Shown: positions 20,627 through 31,257 of the stretch, in pieces
Layout of the letters: each line of letters opens with the position of its first letter
How positions within the stretch are numbered: position 1 is the first letter of the stretch
Source: Methylococcales bacterium
GTDB taxonomy: Bacteria > Pseudomonadota > Gammaproteobacteria > Methylococcales > Methylomonadaceae
Assembly (NCBI GenBank): GCA_026399015.1
Contig: JAPLRS010000029.1
Coordinates: 111,444-175,443, forward strand
Direction: 5' to 3'
DNA length: 64,000 nucleotides
Notes under the pieces: model-generated
Told to the model about the DNA's origin: nothing
What the model saw: only the letters and a program-made list of their open reading frames with translations
Databases searched by the model: none
Program-made: the position numbers and the translations under genes

Positions 20627-21724
20627 ATGATTAAAACTCCAGACATTACCATTATTGGCGGCGGCGTTATCGGCCTACTCACAGCCAGAGAACTTTTTAA
20701 TGCCGGAGCAACTGTCACGGTAATTGAAAAAAACCGCTTAGGACAAGAATCTTCTTGGGCAGGTGGTGGCATCTTATTACCCCTGTATCCTTGGCGCCAA
20801 GCCGATGCAATTACGCGCTTAACCTTACAAAGCCTAAAGCTATATCCCAGCTTAGCAAGCCAACTCCTAATAGACACGCAAAAAGATCCAGAATGGACAC
20901 CCTGCGGATTGCTCATTACTAAAAATCCAGATATTGATGTTGCCATTAACTGGTGCACCCTCAATCAAATACCTTATGAAACGCCTACTGCGACGTTATT
21001 TGATGGCTTAAACACGATACCAAACAACCCACTATGGCTACCTAGCATTGCCCAAGCCCGCAATCCACGCTTAGTCAAATCCCTCATTCAAGACCTTATT
21101 AATAAAGGTATTACCCTTATAGAAGAGTGTGAATTACTGGATGTAGATGTAAATAAAAACAACATTACCCAAATCCACACCAATAAAGGCATACTGCCAG
21201 TGCAAAATTTAATTTTTTCTACTGGTGCTTGGACAGGTAATTTATTTAAAAAACTATTTCCCGAAATAATAAACAACATACCTGAAGTGCAACCCGTTAA
21301 AGGTCAAATGCTATTATTTGATGGCGTGCCTAATGCCTTAAAGATGATGGTATTAGATGATGATCAATACCTAATACCTAGAAGAGATGGAAAAATTCTA
21401 GCCGGCAGCACCGTTGAATATGATGAATTTAATAAAGTCACCACAACGACTGCTAAAGAAAAGCTTTCTGAGTTTGCTTATAAACTGATGCCATCACTTA
21501 AAGACACACCACTCATAAATCATTGGGCGGGTTTAAGACCCGGCACTCAAGAAGGGGTACCCTATATTGATCAACATCCCGAAATTAACAATTTAAGTAT
21601 TAACGCGGGGCATTTTAGAAACGGTCTTATTATGGGCCCTGCTTCTGCGCAATTAATGGTAGATATTATTTTAAAGCGTCCAACAAAAGTTGACCCTAAG
21701 CCTTATAAATTAGCGTCTCACTAA
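20627..21724 (+). CDS. thiO: Glycine oxidase ThiO (FAD-dependent)
   Basis: This 365-aa flavoprotein of the DAO family oxidises glycine to the imine used for the thiazole of thiamine. The Rossmann GGGVIGLLTARELFNAG, SSWAGGGILLPLYPW and the C-terminal HWAGLRPGTQEGVPYI with HFRNGLIMGPASA are characteristic of ThiO. No other thi gene is adjacent, so the substrate assignment rests on family resemblance; another D-amino acid dehydrogenase role is possible but less likely. Confidence 0.85.
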   Translation: MIKTPDITIIGGGVIGLLTARELFNAGATVTVIEKNRLGQESSWAGGGILLPLYPWRQADAITRLTLQSLKLYPSLASQLLIDTQKDPEWTPCGLLITKNPDIDVAINWCTLNQIPYETPTATLFDGLNTIPNNPLWLPSIAQARNPRLVKSLIQDLINKGITLIEECELLDVDVNKNNITQIHTNKGILPVQNLIFSTGAWTGNLFKKLFPEIINNIPEVQPVKGQMLLFDGVPNALKMMVLDDDQYLIPRRDGKILAGSTVEYDEFNKVTTTTAKEKLSEFAYKLMPSLKDTPLINHWAGLRPGTQEGVPYIDQHPEINNLSINAGHFRNGLIMGPASAQLMVDIILKRPTKVDPKPYKLASH

Positions 21725-21818
21725 ATAATGCCGTAAATTTATGCACTAACAGAACATCCAGACCTTTAACCTTTAAAATTCAGCCATCTTTTTAGATAAA
21801 ACACATTACAAATTGCCT

Positions 21819-22832
21819 ATGAATATTTACCCATTACTGCGCCCTTTGTTATTTTCAATGGATGCTGAAACAGCTCATAATGTGACGCTTAAACTTCTCA
21901 ATATGTCCAATAGTAGTGGCGTTAGCAAATTAATCCACCCTACACTCCCTGAAAAACCCATTGAAGTCATGGGGCTACACTTTAAAAATCCAGTTGGACT
22001 GGCTGCCGGCCTTGATAAAAATGGTGATTACATTAATGCCCTTGATGCCTTGGGCTTTGGCTTTATAGAAATTGGTACTGTAACACCTAGACCACAACCA
22101 GGTAATCCAAAACCGCGTTTATTTAGATTACCAGAACATCAAGCGATTATTAATCGCATGGGCTTTAATAATCTAGGCATTGAACACCTACTGACCCAAG
22201 CTAAACACAGTGGCTATAACGGTATTTTAGGTATTAATATCGGTAAAAACTTCGATACGCCCATTGAAAACGCAACTGAAGATTATTTAATTGGCTTGAG
22301 AAAAGCCTATGCATTCGCCAGTTACATTACAATTAATATCTCCTCACCCAACACTAAAAACTTACGCCAATTACAACAAGGTGATGAGATAAGAAAATTA
22401 GTGGCCGCCTTAAAAGAAGAACAACTACGCTTACAACAAGAATACGGTTTTTATGTACCTTTAGCCGTAAAAATTGCGCCAGATCTTAACGATGGCGAAA
22501 TTAGCCATATTGCCAACTTGTTACTCGACTTTGAAATCGATGGAGTTATTGCTACCAACACGACAATTGCTAGAGACGCAATCGCTGAGCATCCTTTAGC
22601 TCAAGAAGCGGGTGGTTTGAGTGGAGCGCCCGTTAAAACCGCATCAACACGAGTGGTTAAAGGCTTAGCTGCAGAACTGCAAGATAAAGTAGCTATTATT
22701 GCTGCCGGTGGAATTTTAAGTGCGGAGGATGCACAAGAGAAGTTAAATGCAGGAGCCAGTTTAGTACAAATCTACAGTGGTTTAATTTATAAAGGCCCGC
22801 AATTAATTGCAGATATTGTAAGATCGCTTTAA
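21819..22832 (+). CDS. pyrD: Dihydroorotate dehydrogenase (quinone), class 2
   Basis: PyrD (337 aa) oxidises dihydroorotate at the membrane and passes electrons to quinone. The N-terminal membrane-binding helices (MNIYPLLRPLLFSMDAETAHN), FKNPVGLAAGLDKNG, GFIEIGTVTPRPQPGNPKPR, NINISSPNTKNLR with the catalytic Ser, and the FMN-phosphate site GGILSAEDA are present. I chose the ATG at 21819; an in-frame TTG two codons earlier is a less likely start. Confidence 0.96.
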   Translation: MNIYPLLRPLLFSMDAETAHNVTLKLLNMSNSSGVSKLIHPTLPEKPIEVMGLHFKNPVGLAAGLDKNGDYINALDALGFGFIEIGTVTPRPQPGNPKPRLFRLPEHQAIINRMGFNNLGIEHLLTQAKHSGYNGILGINIGKNFDTPIENATEDYLIGLRKAYAFASYITINISSPNTKNLRQLQQGDEIRKLVAALKEEQLRLQQEYGFYVPLAVKIAPDLNDGEISHIANLLLDFEIDGVIATNTTIARDAIAEHPLAQEAGGLSGAPVKTASTRVVKGLAAELQDKVAIIAAGGILSAEDAQEKLNAGASLVQIYSGLIYKGPQLIADIVRSL

Positions 22833-22840
22833 ATCATTGC

Positions 22841-22885
22841 GCTTAACCGTTCGCTCTGAGCAGGTCGAAAAACGAACGGTTAAGC
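22841..22885. repeat. REP-like inverted repeat after pyrD
   Basis: Perfect 13-bp arms, GCTTAACCGTTCG (22841-22853) and its complement (22873-22885), enclose a 19-nt loop containing CTCTGAGCAGGTCGAA. The loop resembles the CTGAGC..GTCGAA core of widely dispersed intergenic repeats of proteobacteria. It sits between convergent pyrD and tldE and may also end transcription. Confidence 0.6.
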
Positions 22886-22977
22886 TGTCATTAAACAGAT
22901 ATACTCAGCTCAAAAGAACTCTTAATTTAATCAGATATCTAAGAGTTACTGATAAATATCACTGTATTTTACAGTGC

Positions 22978-24309
22978 TTATTGCCCAGCAATTGACATAC
23001 GTTCTACCAAGATAGATCCAGTTCGCACATTACCGCGATAATCCACATCGCCACCAATAGCTACAATATTTCTGAGCATATCTTTTAAATTACCAGCGAT
23101 AGTAATTTCTTCTACCGGATATTGAATCTGACCATTTTCTACCCAAAAACCTGCCGCACCACGAGAATAATCACCCGTTAAGATATTCACGCCCTGACCC
23201 ATTAATTCTGTAACCAACAAACCGGTATCCATTTGTTTTAATAGACTATCAAAATCCAACACACCTGGATCAATCGTTAAATTACGCACCCCACCTGCGT
23301 TACCAGTACTGTGTAAACCTAACTTACGTGCAGAATAACTACCTAAAACATAGCTACGCAAGATACCATCAGTCACTAAATCACGGGCTTGAGTCGCAAC
23401 TCCTTCATTATCATACGCAGAACTGCCTAAAGCGCCTTTAAGATGCGGTTGCTCATGAATGTGTACAAACTCTGGAAATACTTGCGTATCTAGGGCATTT
23501 AATAAAAATGAAGACTTACGATATAAACTTCCACCAGAAATAGCCCCCACAAAAGAAGACAACAAACCTGACGCTATTTCTGCACTATATAAAACTGGAC
23601 ATTGTCTTGTTGATAAACTTCGACCCTCTAAACGTCTTAATGTGCGTTGTGCGGCTTTTTTACCTACTTCAACAGCCGCTTCTAAATTATTGGCATTTCT
23701 AGCCACACTATACCAATAATCCCGTTGCATACTCTCACCACGTTGCGCTAATACAGAGCAACTTAAGGAATGACGAGTAGTAAGTGATCCTTCTAAAAAG
23801 CCTAAACTATTGCCTAAAACATGAATGCCTTGATGAGTATTAACCGAGGCCCCTTCAGAATTAGTAATTTCAACATCGTAATTTCTCGCAACATCTTCAC
23901 ACTCAATCGCTAGTGCAATGGCTTCATCAGCACTAATCGCCCAAGGATGATTAAGATCAAGATCTGGAAAATGGGTAGCCAATAATGCTTGCTCAGGTAA
24001 ACCTGCGTACTCATCTTCACTGGTATAGCGAGCAATACTACAGGCGGCACTTACCGTTTCTTTAATCGATGCCAGTGACAAATCTGTGGTACTTGCTGAC
24101 CCCTTACGCTGCCCAAAATAAACGGTAATACCTAAACCCTGGCTACAATGATGTTCTATGGTTTCTACATCACCCAAGCGCACTGAAACCGATAAGCCAT
24201 CTTCTTGGCTTAAACCCGCTTCAGCAGCAGTCGCTCCCTGCTGTTTAGCTTCATCTAATAAGTTTTGGACAATATCTTTTAATCGATTTACTTCTTGCTG
24301 ATTTTGCAC
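22978..24309 (-). CDS. pmbA: Metalloprotease-associated protein PmbA/TldE
   Basis: TldE (443 aa) partners TldD in a heterodimeric protease that trims peptides such as microcin B17 and unfolded leaders. Visible family features: GLSVSVRLGDVETIEHHCSQGLG, NSEGASVNTHQG, GALGSSAYDNEGVATQ and the end GSILVERMSIAG. TldE lacks the HExxxH site, as expected. It follows tldD by 64 bp. Confidence 0.95.
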   Translation of the reverse strand: MQNQQEVNRLKDIVQNLLDEAKQQGATAAEAGLSQEDGLSVSVRLGDVETIEHHCSQGLGITVYFGQRKGSASTTDLSLASIKETVSAACSIARYTSEDEYAGLPEQALLATHFPDLDLNHPWAISADEAIALAIECEDVARNYDVEITNSEGASVNTHQGIHVLGNSLGFLEGSLTTRHSLSCSVLAQRGESMQRDYWYSVARNANNLEAAVEVGKKAAQRTLRRLEGRSLSTRQCPVLYSAEIASGLLSSFVGAISGGSLYRKSSFLLNALDTQVFPEFVHIHEQPHLKGALGSSAYDNEGVATQARDLVTDGILRSYVLGSYSARKLGLHSTGNAGGVRNLTIDPGVLDFDSLLKQMDTGLLVTELMGQGVNILTGDYSRGAAGFWVENGQIQYPVEEITIAGNLKDMLRNIVAIGGDVDYRGNVRTGSILVERMSIAGQ

Positions 24310-24373
24310 GGCATTCTCTTTTTATAATTTTTAGATGACTTGAAGACTTATCTACTGAAAAGCATCCTGATAC

Positions 24374-25813
24374 TTAAACACTCGTACCACCGACAGTGAT
24401 GCCATCAATTTTTAAGGTAGGTTGACCCACACCTACAGGCACACTTTGCCCTTCTTTACCGCAACTACCGACACCGCTATCTAATGCAAGATCACTCCCG
24501 ACCATAGATACCTTAGTAAGTACATCCGGACCATTACCAATCAAGGTTGCACCTTTAACAGGTCGTGTTATTTTGCCATTTTCGATTAAATAAGCTTCAC
24601 TGGCGGAGAATACAAACTTGCCTGAGGTAATATCAACCTGACCACCCGCAAAGTTCTTAGCATATAAACCTTTCTTAACCGATTTAATAATTTCTTCTGG
24701 ATTATGCTTGCCCGCCAACATATAGGTATTAGTCATTCTTGGCATCGGTAAACTAGCATAGGACTCACGACGGCCATTACCTGTGGACTTAACACCCATT
24801 AATCGCGCATTAAGCTTATCTTGCATATAACCTTTTAAAATACCGTTTTCAATTAACACGGTATTTTCTGTGGGCGTACCTTCATCATCAATGCTTAAAG
24901 AACCTCGACGCCCTGGTAAAGTCCCGTCATCGACGACAGTACATAAATCAGAAGCGACTCGCTCACCGACTCTGCCACTAAACGCAGAAGTCCCTTTACG
25001 ATTAAAGTCACCTTCCAAGCCATGCCCAATGGCTTCATGTAATAAGATACCTGGCCAACCCGAACCCAATACAACTGTCATATTTCCCGCAGGTGCTTCT
25101 TGCGCTTCTAAATTAACCAACGCTTGGCGAACGGCTTCACGGCCATACTCTAAAGCTCTATTGAGATCGACAAAGTAATTGTAATCACTTCGACCACCGC
25201 CCCCCATACTGCCCTGTTCTCTACGACCATTTTCGACTACGATGACTGATACATTCATACGTACTAGAGGTCGAATATCTGCCGCCAATGAACCATCTTG
25301 ATTTGCTACTAAAATAGTTTCATGCACACCACTTAAACTAATAATAACTTCTTCAATACGATGATCAAGCTTACGAGTTTCTGCATCAACCTGACGTAAT
25401 AAATCGATCTTTTGCTGTTCGCCCAACGACTTTAATGGATTCGCAACAGGATAATATTGCACTGAGTTTGCGGCATGTATCAAACCAATCTGCGCATCTT
25501 GTCCTTGGCGGCCTATGGCTCTGACATTATTTGCGGCTTCAAGTAATACGGGTAATTCAATACGGTCGCTATAAGCAAACCCCGTTTTTTCACCCGATAC
25601 GGCTCTTACACCTACACCTTGTTCGATACTATGACTACCTTCTTTGATAATACCGCCTTCCATCACCCACGATTCACTATGACTGGACTGAAAATAGATA
25701 TCGGCGGCATCCACACTTGGCCCCAGTAATCGGCCCATAATTTTTTCAATATCAGCATCTTGAATACCAGCAGGTACCAAAATAGCCTGTTTTGCTAAGT
25801 TTAATATTTTCAT
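24374..25813 (-). CDS. tldD: Zinc metalloprotease TldD
   Basis: TldD (479 aa) carries the active site of the TldD/E protease. [11 protein letters not shown] supplies the HExxxH zinc motif, and SSGAVG-like [23 protein letters not shown] closes the protein with the Cys expected to act as a further ligand. It lies between bamC-like and pmbA in a minus-strand block that also holds yhdP; this yhdP-nitrilase-tldD order is widely conserved in gammaproteobacteria. Confidence 0.96.
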   Translation of the reverse strand: MKILNLAKQAILVPAGIQDADIEKIMGRLLGPSVDAADIYFQSSHSESWVMEGGIIKEGSHSIEQGVGVRAVSGEKTGFAYSDRIELPVLLEAANNVRAIGRQGQDAQIGLIHAANSVQYYPVANPLKSLGEQQKIDLLRQVDAETRKLDHRIEEVIISLSGVHETILVANQDGSLAADIRPLVRMNVSVIVVENGRREQGSMGGGGRSDYNYFVDLNRALEYGREAVRQALVNLEAQEAPAGNMTVVLGSGWPGILLHEAIGHGLEGDFNRKGTSAFSGRVGERVASDLCTVVDDGTLPGRRGSLSIDDEGTPTENTVLIENGILKGYMQDKLNARLMGVKSTGNGRRESYASLPMPRMTNTYMLAGKHNPEEIIKSVKKGLYAKNFAGGQVDITSGKFVFSASEAYLIENGKITRPVKGATLIGNGPDVLTKVSMVGSDLALDSGVGSCGKEGQSVPVGVGQPTLKIDGITVGGTSV

Positions 25814-25859
25814 TAGATCATTAATTGATTGTAACTATTCAGAAAAAGCCATCTAATAC

Positions 25860-26504
25860 TTACTTAGGCTGATCTCTATGATCGTAAGGATTACCTTTAC
25901 GTCGTAAGTGCTTTGTCTCACTCATAGTTTTATAAATTGACTCTAGCAATCTATCCGCACCACCGGGTGGTTGTGCCGTTACCTTACCTTCCTCATCTTT
26001 TTTAGAACTCTGTTTAGGTTCAGTATTATTAGCTACCGTTACTTCCGTCTCAGTACCTTGCTCTTTAACAGTTAAGATATAACGCTCCTCGTTACTGTTA
26101 TCATCAAAATAACTCAAGGTTCTGTTGATAAAACTACTGTCCTCTTCTGGAATTCGATCAGGATCATAGCTGACGAAATATTTACCTTTATCATGCTCCC
26201 TATCCGTGATTTCCAAATTATCCGCCTTAAGCGCATTACCTAAAGTTTGCCAAGCCACATCATAGGGTTGTTTAATCACCATCACAGGAGGTGTCGTCGT
26301 TTTTAAAATCACTAAAGTACCTAAGCCAGTGCCATCTATCTCTGCTTTAACTAAACTGGTATCTTTAATTTTAACCTCATCAACTTTAACAGCATTAATC
26401 ACTGGTGGCCTTTCCAACATAGCCGTATCTTTATATCGACTATCCTGAGCAGTACAAGCACTTAAACTTACTAACAATAAGAAAATTTTAGACCTATGCA
26501 TCAT
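25860..26504 (-). CDS. bamC: BamC/NlpB-like outer-membrane lipoprotein
   Basis: The product is 214 aa with a lipoprotein signal (LLVSLSAC, lipidated Cys at about residue 17). An RPPVINAV segment follows, matching the unstructured BamC N-terminus that binds BamD. A helix-grip-like domain begins around QPYDVAWQTLGNALKADNLEITD. BamC is an accessory part of the outer-membrane protein insertion machine. The protein is shorter than E. coli BamC (344), lacking the second helix-grip domain. The assignment is by features rather than alignment. Confidence 0.65.
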   Translation of the reverse strand: MMHRSKIFLLLVSLSACTAQDSRYKDTAMLERPPVINAVKVDEVKIKDTSLVKAEIDGTGLGTLVILKTTTPPVMVIKQPYDVAWQTLGNALKADNLEITDREHDKGKYFVSYDPDRIPEEDSSFINRTLSYFDDNSNEERYILTVKEQGTETEVTVANNTEPKQSSKKDEEGKVTAQPPGGADRLLESIYKTMSETKHLRRKGNPYDHRDQPK

Positions 26505-26511
26505 AACTAAC

Positions 26512-27324
26512 TCAGAAAAATCTTCGATGCTCTAAAGCAGGAAAAGCGCCACGCACTTTACGCAAACGCTCTAAATCAATATCAGCACACACAAACCCAC
26601 CACCGGTTTTATAACAATCTAAAATAACCCCCCAAGGGTCAATGACCATACTATGACCAAATGTTTTACGACCGTTTATATGAAATCCACCTTGATTTGG
26701 CGCCAAGACATAACATAAATTTTCAACCGCTCTGGCACGTAACAAAATCTCCCAGTGCGCAGCACCTGTTTCGGCGGTAAATGCAGAAGGTACGACCAAA
26801 ATCTCGACCCCTAACTCAGACATCTTGCGGAAAAACTCTGGGAACCGTAAATCGTAGCAAATAGCTATCCCCAACTTACCAAAAGGCGTATCAAATACTT
26901 GCACTTCAGTACCCGGTTCAATCGCATCAGACTCGCGATACACCTCATCAGTACCTGGAACTTTAACGTCAAATAAATGGATTTTATCGTAACGCCCAAC
27001 TCGCTCGCCTTGATCGTTATAGATTAAACACGCAGCGCGAACTTTTTGGCTGTCATTCCCAGCTATAGGCATCGTACCGCCCACAACCCATACACTATAT
27101 TTTTTAGCTGTAGTAGCTAAAAACTCTTGAATAGGGCCGGCCCCCTCTACCTCTTTTGCATTAAGTTTATCTGTCTCGTGCGTACCCATTAGGGCAAAAT
27201 TTTCTGGCAAAGCAACGAGTTTTGCTCCCGCTTTAACTGCCTCGGCAATTAATTTTTCTGCTTCTAATAAATTAAAACTGATACTTGGGCTTGATGCCAT
27301 TTGTATTGCTGCGCACTTAGTCAT
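26512..27324 (-). CDS. Carbon-nitrogen hydrolase (Nit/omega-amidase type)
   Basis: This 270-aa nitrilase-superfamily enzyme has the full Glu-Lys-Cys triad: Glu41 in LPENFALMG, Lys114 in YDKIHLFDV and Cys156 in AICYDLRFPE. Sequence near the triad is like Nit1/YbeM enzymes, which hydrolyse deaminated glutathione. It lies between yhdP (9 bp upstream) and the bamC-like gene (7 bp downstream), so is likely cotranscribed. Confidence 0.88.
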   Translation of the reverse strand: MTKCAAIQMASSPSISFNLLEAEKLIAEAVKAGAKLVALPENFALMGTHETDKLNAKEVEGAGPIQEFLATTAKKYSVWVVGGTMPIAGNDSQKVRAACLIYNDQGERVGRYDKIHLFDVKVPGTDEVYRESDAIEPGTEVQVFDTPFGKLGIAICYDLRFPEFFRKMSELGVEILVVPSAFTAETGAAHWEILLRARAVENLCYVLAPNQGGFHINGRKTFGHSMVIDPWGVILDCYKTGGGFVCADIDLERLRKVRGAFPALEHRRFF

Positions 27325-27333
27325 ATATCTCTC

Positions 27334-30300
27334 TTATTTTTGTTCAACATTTTCTTGTTTCCAAGGAAAATCAGTAATTCCGTACCAAGTCTTCTGAACT
27401 AAACCATCATTTTTATGCAAAGGAATAACTTGTGAGTCATTCCAAGGTCCTTTAATGAAATACTGATAGCCAAAAAATAATCCTTCTTGATTTTTACCAG
27501 TTAAAGACTGCCCAATCAAGCCAGTTACTTTGTCTACAATTGTACCAGCAATGGGTACCGCATCAGCACTTTTTGGTGCAACAGTCACCAACTCATCAAG
27601 TGTTTCATTCACCAAATCAACCTCCCCAGCAATACTAATTTTTGCGGGTACCGCATCAATGACTAAATCCTTAGTAAAAGCTTTACCGGTCAATAAATCA
27701 AAATGCCCTTTAATGGTATTAAAGGTTAATCCTTCTTTATAAACATCACTAAAATCTAACTGGATACGCTTAACCCATTGTGCCATGGCTAAAATACCTA
27801 AAACCCGACCAAACCCAGGTTCTATACTTAGCAAGCGCCCTGATTTTAGATTGATATCAATACCACCTGTCACATCTTTTAAAGCGAACTGATAAGGGGC
27901 CGCCGCCCACTTTCCAGAAAAATCGATGGCAGCCTGAGTTTCTGTAAGCTCTTTACTAATATCTAAATCCAGTAACAATTTACCCGCTTCAGGTATATCC
28001 AAATGTCCTTCTAATTGTGTTTGAGAAACACCCTCTTTAACTTTCCATGTGCCAGACATAGTTAGTTGTTGCTCTGCGCTCTTAATCTGCAATTGCTTAA
28101 AGGCCATACCCTCGGCAATACGTTCGGATTCAAGTGTTGTCTGCCCCAAATTAACGCCACGCCACCAAGTTTTTTGACTCGTCATAGACAGCAACGGCAA
28201 ATCATTCGGCGATATTGTTGCTTTAGAATCTATTACCGTATCTGAATTTTCAGGATCTTTAGCCGAGGCGCCAACAGTTTTATCTTGCAAATCTTTAAGT
28301 GCAGATAAATTAACCGAGCTCATATCTAGTATGAGTTTATCTGCCCCTTTAATATCTTTGGGGATACTCAACTTACCATTGGCAAATGCACTCTCCAAAT
28401 CACCTAACCAATATCCATCCTTAGGTTTCAAAGTCAAATCGAACGCACCTAAAGGTGTGTCCTTCCACTGCGCCTGCTGAGTATGTAGCTTGATTTCTCT
28501 GACATCTAAGGGCATTGAAGTCTGATCCTGTTTTTGTGCAGACAAACCTATCCAATCATGAAAATTGAAAGGTGTCTGATTAACTGTTAGATTTAAACCC
28601 GCCTCTGAACCTTGCTGCACTTCACCTGCCCCCAAGACTATCTGACCTGAATACAAGCGATGAGCTGTTAAATCTAACTGCACTGCGGCCTTGAGTTGTT
28701 CGTTATAGTTCAAATCAATAGGTAAATATTTATCAGCACCTAAATCAAAAGTCAGTGCCAATTGTTTCGTCTGACTTTTTTCTTTTGCTAACAAGCCAGG
28801 CAACTTCAAACCGACACCCACCAGGTCAGAATGTATATATACTTTTGAAGATACACCCTCATAAGGCAACCCCAACTTGAGTTGATAATCTAAAGCGCCC
28901 TCTGCCATCTCCCAGCCTGGCATAGAAAACTGGTGTTTAAGCTCATCAATCTGAGTATTACCCGCAATATTTACAAAAGTTTGTTGATGATCCTGTTTAT
29001 TGATATTCACTTTAATGGGCTTACCCAAAGCCTGAGCGTTTATGGTTTTACTATAAACACCATGCTCAGTAAACTCTAAGTCACCATTAATTTTACTAAT
29101 TGCTAAGTCTAAAGCATTCACATTAAGAGTAGCATCTCTTAATTGTGCCAAACCATAAACCTTAGGGGTTGCATCCACAGCCAAAGGTAAGGTTAAATCT
29201 AAGCTAACCGGTGTAAATCCTTGAGGGGTCACCGCATCAACAAAAAAACCCACTTCTGAATTTATGGGAGATGCTTTTAAAAACTTAAAAACATTAGTTA
29301 TCTCGCCTTCTAAACTGCCCTTTACCGTCAATATCTTACTTTTACCCATCTCAGGATTAATAACTGTCGCCTGGGTAATCTTCAAATCATGACTGTAACC
29401 TTCGGTAATTTCACAACGCATAGCGCGTTGCTCAACATCAACTGAGCCATTAATTCCAGTAATCACTGGCCAGTCAGGCGCATAATCTAAACCCAAATCT
29501 TCTACATCTACCTTAATTTCAAAAACACCATCTACACTCTTAGCGGGATAAGCACCCAATTTAGCAAAATACAACAAGTCTCCATGGGTGACCTGCCCAC
29601 CTATAAAAGCCTTACTAAACCAAACGACATCAGCTGGTTTCATAACCTTAGTGGGAAAATAACGCTTCAGCTCGCCAATATTTGTACTGTTAAAAGCCAA
29701 TTGCAAATCCATAAACGGAGGCTCATTACTTTTTGGGAGTTGTAAGTTTAAATGCGCTTTAGCCTTAAAATCTTGTAAGTTTATTTGCAATTTATCAGTG
29801 GAAAATTGCCAATCAGCGGCCGATTGTAGCCAATTTAATTGCCCACTAAGAGCTGATATTTTAATTATGTCGGGAAATACATCTGGAGCCTGCACCGTAA
29901 TATCACGCGATGCTAAGCGTAAAAAACCTGCTGTATCAGTACCCTTGATAAAACCATTCACATTAACTAAACCAGGAACTCCCGCAACAGGATTTAAACT
30001 AACGCTTTTAAACTCGCCACTAACAGCCAACGCTTTTGCATCTAAATCCGTATAGACTGCAAACTGCTCTAAACCACCTTTAACCCCAGTCTGCCGTAAA
30101 GAGAGTAATTGCTGTTTTGACAAAGGCGTAAAGAATTGCGCCAGATAAGAAACTTCTTCTAAATCAACCTGCTTAACAAAACCCGAAATTCGTTGCAATT
30201 GCCCGACATCATTTAGCAGGCCAGCCATACTAAAAACAGCATCAGGCCAGACTTTATCACCACCGATCTCTTTAGTTGTTAATAAAAACTGTCCAACATC

Positions 30301-31215
30301 AAATTGCCAGTGTTTATTTTGTAACTGTCCTTTAAATTTAGCTTTTAAGTCCTCTGCTGTAAATACTTCATGCTCTGGTAATTGCAACTGTAATTTCTGT
30401 AAACTAACTTCTCCCTGCAAAGAAACTAATTGAGAATGCTGTAAATCACTCCAAACTTTTATAGTCCCTGTACCCGAATTAATAGTCGCACTAAGCGGCA
30501 AACCTAACTCCATTAAAATGGGTAATTTAAGATTTTTTCCCTCAACAAACACCTGCCCATCTAAAGCATCTGGAGCAAAAGCATTACCAGAAAAAATGAT
30601 CGCGATTGTTAAATTATCGCCATAGTTCTTAGGCAACTTTGTAATTAAATTGAGTTTGTGCTGAGAACCAGCATTAATGAGCGCTAAATTAACGGCCTCA
30701 AGTTTTACGGCCTTAGCGCCACTTTTTTGATCTAACCATGTGACTTCACTGGCCAGCACTTCGAATTGAGCACCTTCCATCAACCACAAAGGTTGCTCAT
30801 CTCCCGCCTTTAAACCAACAATAGCAATACTACCATCCACCTTTCGAATGACAGACAACTTAGCTCCCACTAAACTAATCCGAGAAGACGATAGCACTGT
30901 ACGATTTAATAAAAGATCTAAAAGATTAATACCTAAACGGATTTCTTTTAATTGAATAGCCGGTGGCGCATCAGCCACCGTAGAGGAGATTTTTATATCT
31001 TGTAAAACTAACTCAGGTCGATAACCACGCATATTCGCGCTTAAATGACCTATACTGAGAGGCGTGCCGACTAACTCACCCATACGAGTTGATAAATCGG
31101 CTTTGTAATCATCAATACTTAATAACAACACCCGCAAAATAGTTAAACTAAGCGCGATAGCAATTAAAGACCAAAAAATTAAGTGCCGCGTCGCTCGTTT
31201 TAGATGATGAATCAT
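27334..31215 (-). CDS. yhdP: YhdP/AsmA-like envelope lipid-transport protein
   Basis: At 1293 aa this is the length of the YhdP family (TIGR02099). It has one N-terminal membrane span (about 13-33) followed by a long periplasmic beta-groove region, and a C-terminal AsmA-like domain with GRLLSIEPGFGRVLGILAM. YhdP, TamB and YdbH share the job of moving phospholipids to the outer membrane. It begins the nitrilase-bamC-tldD-tldE block after rng. Confidence 0.93.
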   Translation of the reverse strand: MIHHLKRATRHLIFWSLIAIALSLTILRVLLLSIDDYKADLSTRMGELVGTPLSIGHLSANMRGYRPELVLQDIKISSTVADAPPAIQLKEIRLGINLLDLLLNRTVLSSSRISLVGAKLSVIRKVDGSIAIVGLKAGDEQPLWLMEGAQFEVLASEVTWLDQKSGAKAVKLEAVNLALINAGSQHKLNLITKLPKNYGDNLTIAIIFSGNAFAPDALDGQVFVEGKNLKLPILMELGLPLSATINSGTGTIKVWSDLQHSQLVSLQGEVSLQKLQLQLPEHEVFTAEDLKAKFKGQLQNKHWQFDVGQFLLTTKEIGGDKVWPDAVFSMAGLLNDVGQLQRISGFVKQVDLEEVSYLAQFFTPLSKQQLLSLRQTGVKGGLEQFAVYTDLDAKALAVSGEFKSVSLNPVAGVPGLVNVNGFIKGTDTAGFLRLASRDITVQAPDVFPDIIKISALSGQLNWLQSAADWQFSTDKLQINLQDFKAKAHLNLQLPKSNEPPFMDLQLAFNSTNIGELKRYFPTKVMKPADVVWFSKAFIGGQVTHGDLLYFAKLGAYPAKSVDGVFEIKVDVEDLGLDYAPDWPVITGINGSVDVEQRAMRCEITEGYSHDLKITQATVINPEMGKSKILTVKGSLEGEITNVFKFLKASPINSEVGFFVDAVTPQGFTPVSLDLTLPLAVDATPKVYGLAQLRDATLNVNALDLAISKINGDLEFTEHGVYSKTINAQALGKPIKVNINKQDHQQTFVNIAGNTQIDELKHQFSMPGWEMAEGALDYQLKLGLPYEGVSSKVYIHSDLVGVGLKLPGLLAKEKSQTKQLALTFDLGADKYLPIDLNYNEQLKAAVQLDLTAHRLYSGQIVLGAGEVQQGSEAGLNLTVNQTPFNFHDWIGLSAQKQDQTSMPLDVREIKLHTQQAQWKDTPLGAFDLTLKPKDGYWLGDLESAFANGKLSIPKDIKGADKLILDMSSVNLSALKDLQDKTVGASAKDPENSDTVIDSKATISPNDLPLLSMTSQKTWWRGVNLGQTTLESERIAEGMAFKQLQIKSAEQQLTMSGTWKVKEGVSQTQLEGHLDIPEAGKLLLDLDISKELTETQAAIDFSGKWAAAPYQFALKDVTGGIDINLKSGRLLSIEPGFGRVLGILAMAQWVKRIQLDFSDVYKEGLTFNTIKGHFDLLTGKAFTKDLVIDAVPAKISIAGEVDLVNETLDELVTVAPKSADAVPIAGTIVDKVTGLIGQSLTGKNQEGLFFGYQYFIKGPWNDSQVIPLHKNDGLVQKTWYGITDFPWKQENVEQK

Positions 31216-31257
31216 AAATCCTGCTAAAGAAAAAACACCGCGCTATTAAAGCTTAAT

